DNA of 64,000 bases from the NCBI GenBank assembly GCA_022559845.1, contig CM040128.1, forward strand, positions 270,016,698-270,080,697, written 5' to 3'. The DNA comes from Amorphophallus konjac. Taxonomy: Eukaryota; Streptophyta; Magnoliopsida; Alismatales; Araceae. Made by a program: the position numbers and the translations under genes. Shown here in pieces: positions 21,221-31,400 of the stretch (its first letter is position 1; each line of letters opens with the position of its first letter). The notes beneath the pieces are model-generated. The model ran no database searches and was not told the origin of the DNA. It saw only the letters and a list, made by a program, of their open reading frames with translations.

Positions 21221-22029
21221 CTTCCTGTGTTTTTGCCAAACCCCTGTGCTTTCTTCATATCATATATTTTGCATATATCTGCTGCATGCATTCATATTGC
21301 ATTGGTTTAGGAGACCTCCTCTCTCCATATATCTAGGAGCCACACACCTCCTTGGTGAAGGAACTACCCTCCATTGAGCATTCCGTCTCTTTGGATTGAA
21401 AATTCCTAAATCAAGCCTCCGTAAGTCCCCGCACCCGTGGATTCCCTCACGGACGCCGGGCAGGTTGTACCCTTTTGGAGTCCCGAGCTAGTTGGCCTGC
21501 ACGCAGTGAGAAAGGATTCCTAGTTGGCATTGGAGTTAAATCATATTGAAACTAGGTTCCTCCTTGTGTGAATCTTTCCCAACTATAATAAAATTCATCA
21601 ATTCACCAAGGTTTAAAACAATCACAATCAACGGTAGCCATCTCTTTTGTGTGCTTCTTTGCATATTTTTGTGAACTTTGATCATACAATGACTTGCCGT
21701 GGTAAAAATAACATGTTTAATTCAATTCATGAGGATGCACAACCTAGCACTTCTTATCCTCAATTTCAACATGTTAATCATCATCCTTCTCACCATTCTT
21801 TCAAGGGACCACGTCCTCATTCTTATGGTCATGCCCAACCCATGGGCAATGTCCATTCTTATGGTCCCCCTCCTTAAGTTCGAGCCACTATTCCTCCGGG
21901 ATCGTCTCCTCCCAATGATGAGAAGGTCTCTCAAATCTTGCATGCATTAGATCATCTCACCCCTCAACAGATCCAAGCCCTTAAGGCTGCCGTTGAGTGT
22001 GCATCTCCTTCGTCTCCTTCTTCTATTCC

Positions 22030-22175
22030 TATACGGGTGGCCCATCACCCAGCTCCTCCTTCCAATCCCATACGGGTGGCCCATCACCCATCTCCTTCTT
22101 CTATTCCTATTCGGGTAGCCCATTACCCATCTCCTCCTATTCACACTCCTCCTCGGGTGGTCCGACACCCGCCTC
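22030..22175 (+). repeat. GGGTG...CACCC hairpin series with covariation
   Basis: Four hairpins about 40 bp apart: GGGTG/CACCC (22035-22050), GGGTG/CACCC (22074-22089), GGGTA/TACCC (22113-22128) and CGGGTG/CACCCG (22154-22171). The third changes both partners of one pair, and the fourth adds a pair. Loops are six bases, GCCCAT in the first three and GTCCGA in the fourth. Confidence 0.75.
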
Positions 22176-23919
22176 CTTCTATTCCTCCTCCAACACGGCC
22201 CCAAGGCCCATTTATTCCTTGCAATCCGGCCCATCCAGGTTCTTCTACGGGTTATCCCATTAATTCCCCTCCACGGCCTCTTTATACGGCCCCTCCTTCA
22301 ATGCCCTGCCAACCCTCTGTTGTTCATGTTACTCCCCTCCAGCAAAATATTTTTGATAAGATTGCTTCCATGGAGGAACAATTAAAGAGGGTTACAAGTT
22401 CACGGCCCGCTCCTCCTACTCCAGTTAATCCTCTCTATGCGGCTTTGGATGACATTACAAGAATGGAGAGAGAATGAAAGGATAGGATGGACGACTACGG
22501 CGTTGATATTCCAAGCGAGCAAGAACTGGCAATTGAAGAATCCGAGCCGGTATATGATGATGAAGCTATGCAGGCACCCCTTCCGAGTTTCCTTCGTTTC
22601 CCACTTCCCCCGCTTTCATTTGATGAACCCCCTGCTCAGGACGAAGCCATCATCCCTAATCCAACCCTTATTCCCGAGACCTCCTGGTGCTACGACGATG
22701 GGTCGATACTTCAATCACCCACGCCGGCGCATTTTGAGTCTCACCCCATTCCTAATACCGCTCGCCCCGCTCGGCGCTTTCTCCGCAATAAGCCTCCACT
22801 AATTGTTAAAGCTCCGCCAATTGTTACACCTCCACCAATTACACCTTCCCCCATTATGCCTTTAGCCTCCACCTCGGCCTCCACTTCCCCAATTAGCCTA
22901 CCATTACCATCACTTCAACCCTCCACCATGCCTATGACCCCTATTCCTCCACCATATAGCCTTACGCCTTTACCCATGGTTAGTCCTGAGCAGGATCCAC
23001 CACTTTTTGCATCCGAGCCCGTCCCGACTGCTTCCGAGCAAGGGGAGAAGCTCGACGTGTTTGAACCTCCGCCCCCATTCACCCATTTGCCAACACCTTC
23101 CATTATAACTCCACCATCCACGGAGCCTTCCGCCTCCGCCTCACCTCCCTTTGTTACTCGGAAGGGGCGTGCTTCTGCAGCTACTTGCGCCAAGGATAAG
23201 CAAGAGCCGGGCAAGAAGACTTTGGCCACGACTGTGCCATTCAAGATGCAAGAATTCATTTACCGGATGCCAATCCGGGTTATTGTGCCAAGCATGGTCG
23301 AAGAAGCCAAGTCATCGCCGTTGCTCAATAGATGCCAAGCATTGACGCCGTTTGAAGGCCGGGCAGGGCACCCTTTGTTCAAACCTTCGAATTCCGAATT
23401 CATTTACAAGGGGCGAATGCCCATTTTATTCAACATTCCATATTCATCACCATCAATGGGCATGGCGATGCTTCATGTTCCAACTCTACGACTCCCTCAC
23501 CTTATTGATCTTCGCTTTCCAAGGGGGTTGTCATTTATTGAAGCTTCCTTTATTGGGCCAATTGGTCGTACATGTTCACTGCCGTGGAGGGGCAATTGTC
23601 TTAAGGGGCCGTCCCCTATTTCTTCCACTCTTGTTCATTCAACTTCATCCATATCCATTTCAATCACTTTTTCTTCATGGGCCACTCCAAGGGAAAAGAG
23701 GAGGATCTCACCTTCTCACCCTTCACATTCTTCATCTTCTTCGAATTTCATGCATTTTTCATTCATTCATTCATTCCATTCTTTGCGTTCATTACATCCA
23801 TCATTTTGCATACATTTGCACCTCCTGCTTCCCGGGTTTCCAAACCCGTATCTTCCCCGCCTTCCGGCACCTCCGGATATTCCGCACTTCCTATCTTATT
23901 CATCTTCATCTTTTTATCC

Positions 23920-25110
23920 ACCATCCCTGGGGCATCGCGTCCCTTTTCCTGCTATCTCCCTGGAACCTCCAGGAATTTTATCCCTCCTCTTTGGGCATCT
24001 CGCCCTTTCTGATCTCATCCCTCCACCACCTCCGGACTTTTCCCTCGGGCATGACGCCCCTTTCCATCTTAATCCCCCGGAATCTCCGGATTCTCATTCC
24101 CATCCTGATTTTATTCCTCCGGAATCTCCGGACCTTTCCCCCGGGCATCGCGCCCCTTTCTATTACATTCCTCCGGAACCTCCGGATTTTCCTCCTAATC
24201 CTCCTTCATTCCTTTCTCTGTTCCTCGGGCATCGCGCCCCTTTTCATTATCTTCCTCCGGAACCTCCGGACCTTTTCCTCGGGCACAACGCCCCTTTCCA
24301 TTCTCTTATTCCCCTGGAACCTCCAGATTCCCCATCTGATTATCTCAGTCTTTTCCTTGGGCATCGCGCCCCTTTCCATCCTCTTCCTCCGGAACCTCCG
24401 GATCTTTCACCCCTCTCTTTGTCCTTTGGGCATCGTGCCCCTCTCCATTTGCTACCTCCGGAACCTCCGGACCTTCCCCTCGGGCATCGCGTCCCTTTCC
24501 ACCTCCTCCCTCCGGAACCTCCGGATTCTCCACCTGATTGTCTCCGTCTTTTCCTAGGGCATCGCGCCCCTTTCTATATTCTTCCTCCGGAACCTCCGGA
24601 TTCTCCACCTGATATTCTCTATCTTTTCCCCGGGCACGACGCCCCTTGCCATCTTCTCCTTCCTGATCCCATCCCTCTGGAACCTCCGGACTTTTCCCTC
24701 GGGCACGACGCCCCTTTCCATCTTAATCCCCCGGAACCTCCGGATTCTCATTCCCTTCCTGATTTTATTCCTCCGGTATCTCCGGACCTTTCCCCCGGGC
24801 ATCGCGCCCCTTTCCATTGCATTCCTCCGGAACCTCCAGATTTTCCTCCTGATTCTCCTTCATTCCTCTCCTTTTCCCTTGGGCATCGCGCCCCTTTCCC
24901 CCTTATTCCTCCTCCGAAACCTCCGAACCCCCCATCTTTCCTCCGATTCATCTTTCTAATCCTCCAAAACATCACATCTTTCATCTTCTTCTTCCTTTTC
25001 CATCATCTTTTTCCATATTTCTTTCTAGGACATCGCGTCCCTTCCTTTATTATCCCACCGGAGCCTCCGGATGGGTCTTCCCATGATTCTCCTCTGCCTC
25101 CGGACCCTCC
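23920..25110 (+). repeat. Alternating CCGGA and GGGC hairpin array in LARD-1
   Basis: Two hairpin types alternate roughly every 40-90 bp: TCCGGA-ACC-TCCGGA and GGGC-ATCGC-GCCC, separated by C/T-rich variable sequence. Paired changes are present. At 23959-23973 the stem is CCTGGA/TCCAGG (two pairs changed together); at 24314-24326 CTGGA/TCCAG; at 25028-25040 GGAC/GTCC replaces GGGC/GCCC. Some copies break pairing (about 24915), so constraint is not absolute. Confidence 0.8.
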
Positions 25111-25255
25111 GGATCCGCCTCTTTCTATCTATCAATTTCTTCTTCTAATTCCTCCTGATTCTGGGTCTGACCCAACTTCTTCCACATCCACTGCCTTGTG
25201 CATCTGCCCATTCTCTCACTGCTTTCGAGGCTTTAGTCCTCACTCATCCTTCTAA

Positions 25256-28067
25256 TTCTTCACTTCTTCTGTAGACTGTTCCATGTGATCAGGGTCTCCG
25301 CGCCTTAGTGAGGGAGTTCTAGCCCTCGCCTCTCTTCCCTTTTCTCCCTATTCGTCTGAGTCTGGTTTGAGCACCACTCATTCTTGTTAAGCCACTCCCA
25401 AAATCCTTTGCTTCCAATCCTTTTGACTGCCAAAGAGGGCAAATCCCACGATGATCAACCTCGCCTCTGACAGCTGCTTCTACAAAGGTTGCAAGGTAAC
25501 ATATTGGCGTAAGTATGCATTTTAATGATATCATTTTCCCATTACTTCACGCATGATTTTCAAATAATCAAGTGCTTCTTAACAAGATTAAGAGTGGTGT
25601 TTTAAACCTTTATCTTAAGCTTTTGTTTAATTGAAATCATTCTCAAAAGAGTCCTTTAGGCTTGTTTGCTATGCAGCACTCTGGTTAATAAAACCCGCGC
25701 TGGGAATTCAACATTCTCTCCCCGCTTGTTAAGAGCAACCCTTAGTTGGGCACCGCACACACTTCACGGCGTCCTTAGCCGGCTCCTTTGATAAAAACAC
25801 CGTTGCTACTTTGGCCATGCCATGAGTATTCCTAAAAGTCTTTTCTCTTCTTTATTCGGCCACATGCAGGGGCAAGAGGTTGACGGATGAGATGACCAAC
25901 CTAGGTAAGCCCCAATACGAGAGGAGTCTCAAATAGGGGCAGTCTTGACCCAAAATCAAAATCAATATGAGTTTTCATATGAATTTCATGATATACATCT
26001 CGCCAAAAGGGCAATTATGAAAATCAAATCAGAATTTTGATAAATTCAAAATTGTGAATTATGGCATGTCAAGAGTGGCAAAGTCTCCGCAGGGAAAATC
26101 CTGGTCGTATGCATGTCAAGGGTCTAAAAATCAAAGGCATAAAGTCCCGGCGCAACAGACTACCTCTTTGAGGGTTAACACCTTGGAAAGAATTCAAGTC
26201 TTGATATCTCCCATCCTGCATAAAGCTTATCCCAAGTTATTCTTCTCTTCTCCCTCCAAGACCGAATGTTTCTCGGGTATGGCCTTGGTAGGGGCACCGT
26301 TGATCAAAGGCGGTCGGTTATAGGATGCCACTTTCAATGCACGCCTAGCTTTGGGCAATTTTAGCGAAAAGGGAAGGAACTAGGACCCCTAGCCAGTGGT
26401 TCAAAAATAACCCTTTGATGCTGCATTAACAATGTCTAAACCAAAATCCATAAAAAAATTGAATATTTCCTGAGCAAAATCAAACAAAAAATTGAATACT
26501 TTCAAAATTCATAAAAGTTCAAATATTTTTCAAATTTCATAAAAATTTGAATATCTTTTTCAAAACTCATAAAAATTTGCATATTCCAAAAATAAAAAAA
26601 AATTTGCATTGTATTCTCTGATGGTGTTTTGCAGGAACAACTTTGCAAGGACCAAGAGCACGGGATAAGTCATATCTCCACTTGTCACTATCAATCTATT
26701 GATTTCTCCCGATATTCTCATGATATGCCACCCTGTACATTTTTGGTTATCATCTCCTCATATCATTTTGGTTATATCTCCTGATTATCATTCTGATTAT
26801 TCATCTCCAGATCTTTCAATCAACTCCTACTAATTTCTCTTGATCAATTCTGCCGATGGGCATTATCCGATCTTGATCATTCAACTCCAAATCTTGATTA
26901 GCCAAGATTGGCATCCTCATGATAAAACAACAAACAATGATGCTTTGCAATGCTATAATTTAACTCATGCTATTCATGCTAATACATGCTTGAATGCTAT
27001 TCACACTAAGCTTTGAGTGCTTTGATGTCTATGTTGTCATTGCTTATTGATGCTTCCATACATGTTATTGTTGCTGTGCTTAAATGCCGTATTCCTTGCT
27101 TGTTATCTTGTATATCTTGGCTGATGAATTTTTGAGCGCAGGAAGAAGCTCTTGGTCCCGCCGACTGGGCATCATCATCCAAGCCCCACGGTGCTTACAC
27201 CTCATTTTCTCAGTTCCCCATATGCTCATTGCTATCACCATCTCCTGAATGCATTCTACTATATGTTATTACACTACTAGATTATATCAAGGACCTTGTG
27301 GCTTTGGTAAATCTAGAATTTGAGTTCCCCTTCATCAAAAACAATGATGATTCCAGAGAAGTCTTAGTCATACGGATAGGCCGTTGAGCCGTCCAAGACT
27401 GGGGACGATGGTTCCCTCTTTGCGAGTTGGTGCGTGGATAAACGGGCTTCGGCTTAGTATCACCACGCAGAATTGGTTTCTTGACCCAGTCTGGGCAGTT
27501 TAACAATATTATCCTTGATTATTTTATATTTTCGTTTGATTTATTTTTCTTTAAAACCCAGCATGCATTCATGTAGGAATTTGAAACAATTGTGAAAAAT
27601 CATTCTGATGAGCTGACTTTGAGGGTTGAATTGATCTTTTCCAGATATGAGATATTCCATGCCGAATTGTGTCTTCAGTTCGCTTTGTCGCTGTTTTGGG
27701 TGTTTTCTCGAAAGCTCCTTGTTTGGATTTCTATCATCTTATTTCAACACTTTTCCTGATCCACCTTGGCTGCAGCACGTCCACTGGCTGGTAATCGCTC
27801 CCCAATGGTGAAACTTATAGGTTTGTGACCTGAGGTACTTCCACCGCGCTGGAAGTCGATCATTTTTTTATCTCCTTCGTGCACCGCGTGCACATTCCCT
27901 CTTTTATCCAAACATCGTTGATTTCAGTGAATTTTCCGAGATTGCTTCATCTCGTGCTTTTGATTTCATTCTCATCAAGTGATGTTGATCGCGTGTCTCA
28001 CACACCTTGGCATCTACTTTTCAGTTTGCTACGCTCCCTTGCAAAGCAGACGCCAAGGCGGGACAGC
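25256..28067 (+). other. Non-coding 3' part of the LARD-1 internal region
   Basis: No credible ORF. It contains a degenerate ~30-bp AT-rich repeat of the form TTCAAAATTCATAAAAATTTG at about 26460-26610, and repeated ATCTCC/TTATCAT phrases at 26690-26830. I see no domains, tRNAs or other genes. Confidence 0.6.
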
Positions 28068-29574
28068 TGTAGACACGCCAAAATTGACGTTACTGTGAGT
28101 ACATCTCATATTGCCTTGTAATGCCCCAATTTGACCCTCAAATTAGCTTCGTTTGAGTGATTTTTCCCACTTTTCTTGGATTTCTCACTTTTCCTCCTCT
28201 TTTCCTATTTTTCTCTATTTTTCTGGATTTTTCTGGATTTTTTTAGATATTTTCTCTAATTTTTCGGAATTAACGACCTGGGCTAGGGCGTGTTTTAAAT
28301 AACGCCTTCACCTAAGGCGTGTTTCAAATAAATAACACCTTCTCCTAAGGCGTGTTTTAAATAACGCCTTCTCCTAAGGCGTGTTTTAAATAAAGCCTCT
28401 TCCTAAGACGTGTTTCAAATAAATAACGCCTTCTCCTAAGGCGTGTTTTAAATAACGCCTTCTCCTAAGGCGTGTTTTAAATAAAGCCTCTTGCTAAGGC
28501 GTGTTTCAGAATTTTCAAATAAAAGAAAGATTTATTTCCAAAATTGATCCAGGAAGAGACGCCTTAGCCTAAGGCGTGTTTTTAAGAAACGCCATCTGCG
28601 GAGGTCGTCAATTCGTGAATTGACGCCCTGATCCAGGTCGTGTTTCAGTTTTGTGTTCCGAACGAGCGCAACCTTTCCCCAGAGATACCTGCTTTGATTG
28701 GGCTCTTGCCCATTCCTATCCTTTCCCTTGATTGGACTCTTGCTAATGTTTATCCCTTCCAATCCTATTTAATAGAGCCATTGGCTCTGTTGATCGGTTG
28801 GACGCCCCTTCTTCGGATCATCTCCCCTTTTCACTTTCTTCTTCTTCTTCTTCTTCTTCTGTTTTTCTTCTTTTTCTTTCTTTCACACAGGTTGCTGCTG
28901 TTGCTGCTGGCCGAAGGAGGAACCCCCCCCCCCTTTACTGTACACAAATCTTCACCAATTGAGGCTTTCTCCCCATTGAATATCAAACGGCCAAAGTCAC
29001 AGGCTCTTGTTTTTTTATTATTCTCCTTTTCTTTTATTATTCTCAGTTCATACGCATGCATCCTGTTATTCCATCTCCTGTTAATCTTTCTCAACCATGT
29101 TGAGATATTTCCCACAGTGCAACACTTGCACTCTTCCCCTTATTCATCACCTTTTTATTTACATCATATCATCATATTTTCCACACCCTTTTTGCATAGG
29201 GGTTTAAGGGCAAATACCCTTAAGGTGTGTTCTTGCACATGTTTTCATGCTCATATATTTTTTATGAATTGATGCTACACTCACCATGTTTCTAATCCAT
29301 ATCTTTATTTGTGTTTGTCTTTATTTGCAAGGGCAATTAATTGAAGAACTCTCTTCATCGGCCGTCCGATTTGAAGAGAAAGGAGCACCTACAATCAACC
29401 GCACTCCAAGGTATTTTTCGCGATCTCTCCCATGCTTTCATTGTTATATCTTTTGAGGCCTCGTGTCTCTGGCGATCACAAATTCCCCTTAGCACCTCGT
29501 GCTTATTTCATGCTATTTCATGCCCATTTTATTATTTCATTTAATTCCTTAAGTGGATTTTAATCCGATCTACA
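28068..29574 (+). repeat. LARD-1 3' LTR
   Basis: The second copy of the LTR, beginning TGTAGACACGCC right after an AAGGCGGGACAGC stretch that is a weak polypurine tract candidate. It has one fewer unit of the ~30-bp hairpin array than the 5' LTR, an extra CTT, and a longer C run near 28925. Confidence 0.95.
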
Positions 29575-29579
29575 CATAG

Positions 29580-30638
29580 GTTCAGGAGGGGTTTCTGTAT
29601 TTTCTTTGCTATTTAATGCGCCCGTGCAAATGTGAGGATCTATCGGACGGTAATATTCTCCGTAGCCCTGGATGACCAGTCTCTCCAGGTCTTCTCTCTT
29701 TGACTCTGACATCAATGCGGGGGCTCGGTGGGACACGTGGGCATACAATTTTACATGTCCACAGGTCCAAAGAAGTTTTACCCTCTGCTGTGAAGAAAGT
29801 ACTAAATTACGGGCAGAAGACTTCAAACATGCCGCAGCATAATCCCTTAGAAATAGGGTACCGAAAGCGGGATGCGTATACACTGTGATACACCCCGGCC
29901 CTAACCAGTAAGGGAGCATATTCCTTCAGCACATATTCTGTAAACTCTACCGCTCCCACACGGAAGAGATGAGCATCGGTCACCTTGGTGTCCGCAAACC
30001 ATCCAGCAGCCAACTGAAACTTAAATTGAACATCCAGGCAGTTCAGAATAAATGGCTCATCTCTATAGCCCCACTTGATGGGCGCCAAGAACAGACCATA
30101 GTCGGGTTTCTCTCTATTGACCCGACCTGCAGTAGTGTCCCACCTGGCCGGTGTAAATTCAGGAGCCCGCGTCAGCATCTTCTGCTCTGCCTCCAACTCA
30201 GTTACTCCCAAGACAGCGTCCCACTTGTGCCGCTCTCCCGGGAGATAGATGGTTTCTCCGCGATATACGGAGCCTTTCAAGCTGTCCCTGTCCATCAACA
30301 TGCATGGCCCGTTCCACCATCTGAGCCAGCATAACATCTCTCTTCCCCTCTACATTGAAGGTGCAGATGAATGATACAAGATGACGATCCTTCGAAAAAT
30401 CCAGATGATATCCGTAATCGCGATTGAAGTTTAACCCGTCCTCAGTGGGCAGGACGTGGGATGCAGACACTGTGTCCATTTCTGAGTCAGAAGATTCATC
30501 AACTATGGCGATCCTCCCAAGACCACGGTCTAACTGTCCGACATTCATCCAAGTCACAGTAGGGCCAAGTACCCTACCCTGAGAAGAGGCAACAACATCA
30601 GCAGTTCTAGAGGCAACACGGCAAGAAGTGGTGGCCAT
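29580..30638 (-). pseudogene. Antisense ORF of an LTR element (~380 codons before disruption), unrecognised
   Basis: Minus-strand ORF with a plausible start at 30638 (MATTSCRVASRTADVVASS). It reads through a DESSDSEMD acidic segment, a hydrophobic FICTFNVEGKRDVMLAQMVE segment, then ETIYLPGERHKWDAVLGVTELEAEQ, PIKWGYRDEPFILNCLDVQF, and a C-terminal part ending at 29580 where LARD-1 inserted; the last 25 codons and stop are at 19119-19198. Two apparent one-base frameshifts lie near 30265 and 29900. The ORF is antisense to the PPT/3' LTR at 31.4 kb. Tat-lineage plant elements are known to carry antisense ORFs between integrase and 3' LTR, so that is the best fit, but I do not recognise the protein and assign no function. 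Confidence 0.55.
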
Positions 30639-30926
30639 TTCTGCAACTGCAGATGAAAACCAAAAGAAAAGAAGAGGATATTTAGACAGAAGCAGAGGAA
30701 GGAATCCTAAGAAAATTTTGACAGCACCTCCCCTTGTCCGGGATATGCCCAGAAGTCAAATAGGATGAACATCCACCAAGAGGAGATGACTCCTTAATAA
30801 AGAGGGACGTAGTCCCGTAAAAGAAGCAAAGAAGAAACCTTACGGTGGAAAGAAGATGAGGAAGAGGGAGAAAACTCTCCTAGAAGGCTCACACCGATCA
30901 CCGCCGCCGTAGAAGACGAAGAAAGA

Positions 30927-31160
30927 GGAAGCTCAAGAGAAAATGAGCTTCCACTGATGCTCTCGGCGCTAAATAGGGTGAAACCCTAAGGCGCGCCGAG
31001 AATACCCTCGCGCCGAGAGCGCCATACCAAGAAAAGGCACGCCGACGCCACCGTGCCGAGAGCGCCAAATGGAAAAGGCACGCCGAGACCAGTGCCGCGC
31101 CGATATGAACTCCGCGCCGGTTGTATACCGAGCCGAGATGAGCGTGCCGAGAGCGTCAAC
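30927..31160. repeat. Hairpin-rich leader upstream of the antisense ORF
   Basis: Contains a perfect 8-bp stem GGAAGCTC/GAGCTTCC (30927-30952, 10-nt loop), then arms TCTCGGCGC/GCGCCGAGA enclosing an inner AGGGT/ACCCT hairpin (30961-31002), followed by further GTGCCGAG and GCGCCGAG copies to about 31160. The same CTCGGCGC-type arms recur at 32.8 and 33.6 kb. Confidence 0.7.
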
Positions 31161-31380
31161 CGCGCCGATTTGCTCACCCTGGGATGCTGCAACAAGGAGA
31201 TTAAACCCAAAATGCAGGCGTCTGTCCAAATATGCTTACAAGGTGCTGGGATTATACAAGCAGAATGAAGATTCCAAGCTATGAAAATGCACTATGAATA
31301 GGAACATGCCTGAAGAAAAGTACAAAGTACGTTACAATATACACCCGCGGGTCCCGTGCCGCTTATTCTTCGCTTACGCC

Positions 31381-31400
31381 ACCTGCGGGTGGGGGGCATT
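31381..31400 (+). promoter_or_regulatory. Polypurine tract candidate
   Basis: GCGGGTGGGGGGCATT lies immediately before TGTTGACACC at 31401. A G-rich tract abutting a TG terminus is the usual context of plus-strand priming at a 3' LTR, so it gives the orientation (+) of this element. Confidence 0.65.

Larger units (their letters stand above)
21689..25255 (+). pseudogene. Long Pro-rich open frame of LARD-1, two stops, no known domain
   Basis: One reading frame stays open from about 21647 to 25255 except for TAA at 21875-21877 and TGA at 22475-22477, giving segments of 76, 179 and 922 codons. The first part (HHPSHHSFKGPRPHSYGHAQPM, QILHALDHLTPQQIQALKAAVE) and the part up to about 23500 (EEAKSSPLLNRCQALTPFEG) read like a degenerate gag-type protein, but I see no zinc knuckle or named domain. 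From about 23900 onward the frame runs through a DNA hairpin array and encodes PPEPPD and LGHRAPFH repeats; openness there may simply reflect C/T-rich sequence. No function is assigned. Confidence 0.45.
19199..29574 (+). mobile_element. LARD-1: young non-autonomous LTR retrotransposon, TSD CATAG
   Basis: A 10.38-kb element with two near-identical LTRs (19199-20737, 1539 bp; 28068-29574, 1507 bp), each starting TGTAGA and ending TCTACA. The 5-bp duplication CATAG is at 19194-19198 and 29575-29579. By eye the LTRs differ by roughly a dozen substitutions, a missing ~30-bp hairpin unit and a few short indels, so insertion is recent. The 7.3-kb internal region shows no protease, RT, RNase H or integrase motif in any frame, so it must be mobilised by another element (the large retrotransposon derivative, LARD, class). 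It is packed with short inverted repeats. It inserted near the 3' end of an antisense ORF of another retroelement. Confidence 0.93.

Noticed and set aside
29580..30638. Endogenous viral movement or coat protein
   Set aside because: Considered because the protein was unfamiliar, but I see no definable viral motif, and the antisense position next to a PPT/LTR fits a retrotransposon antisense ORF better.
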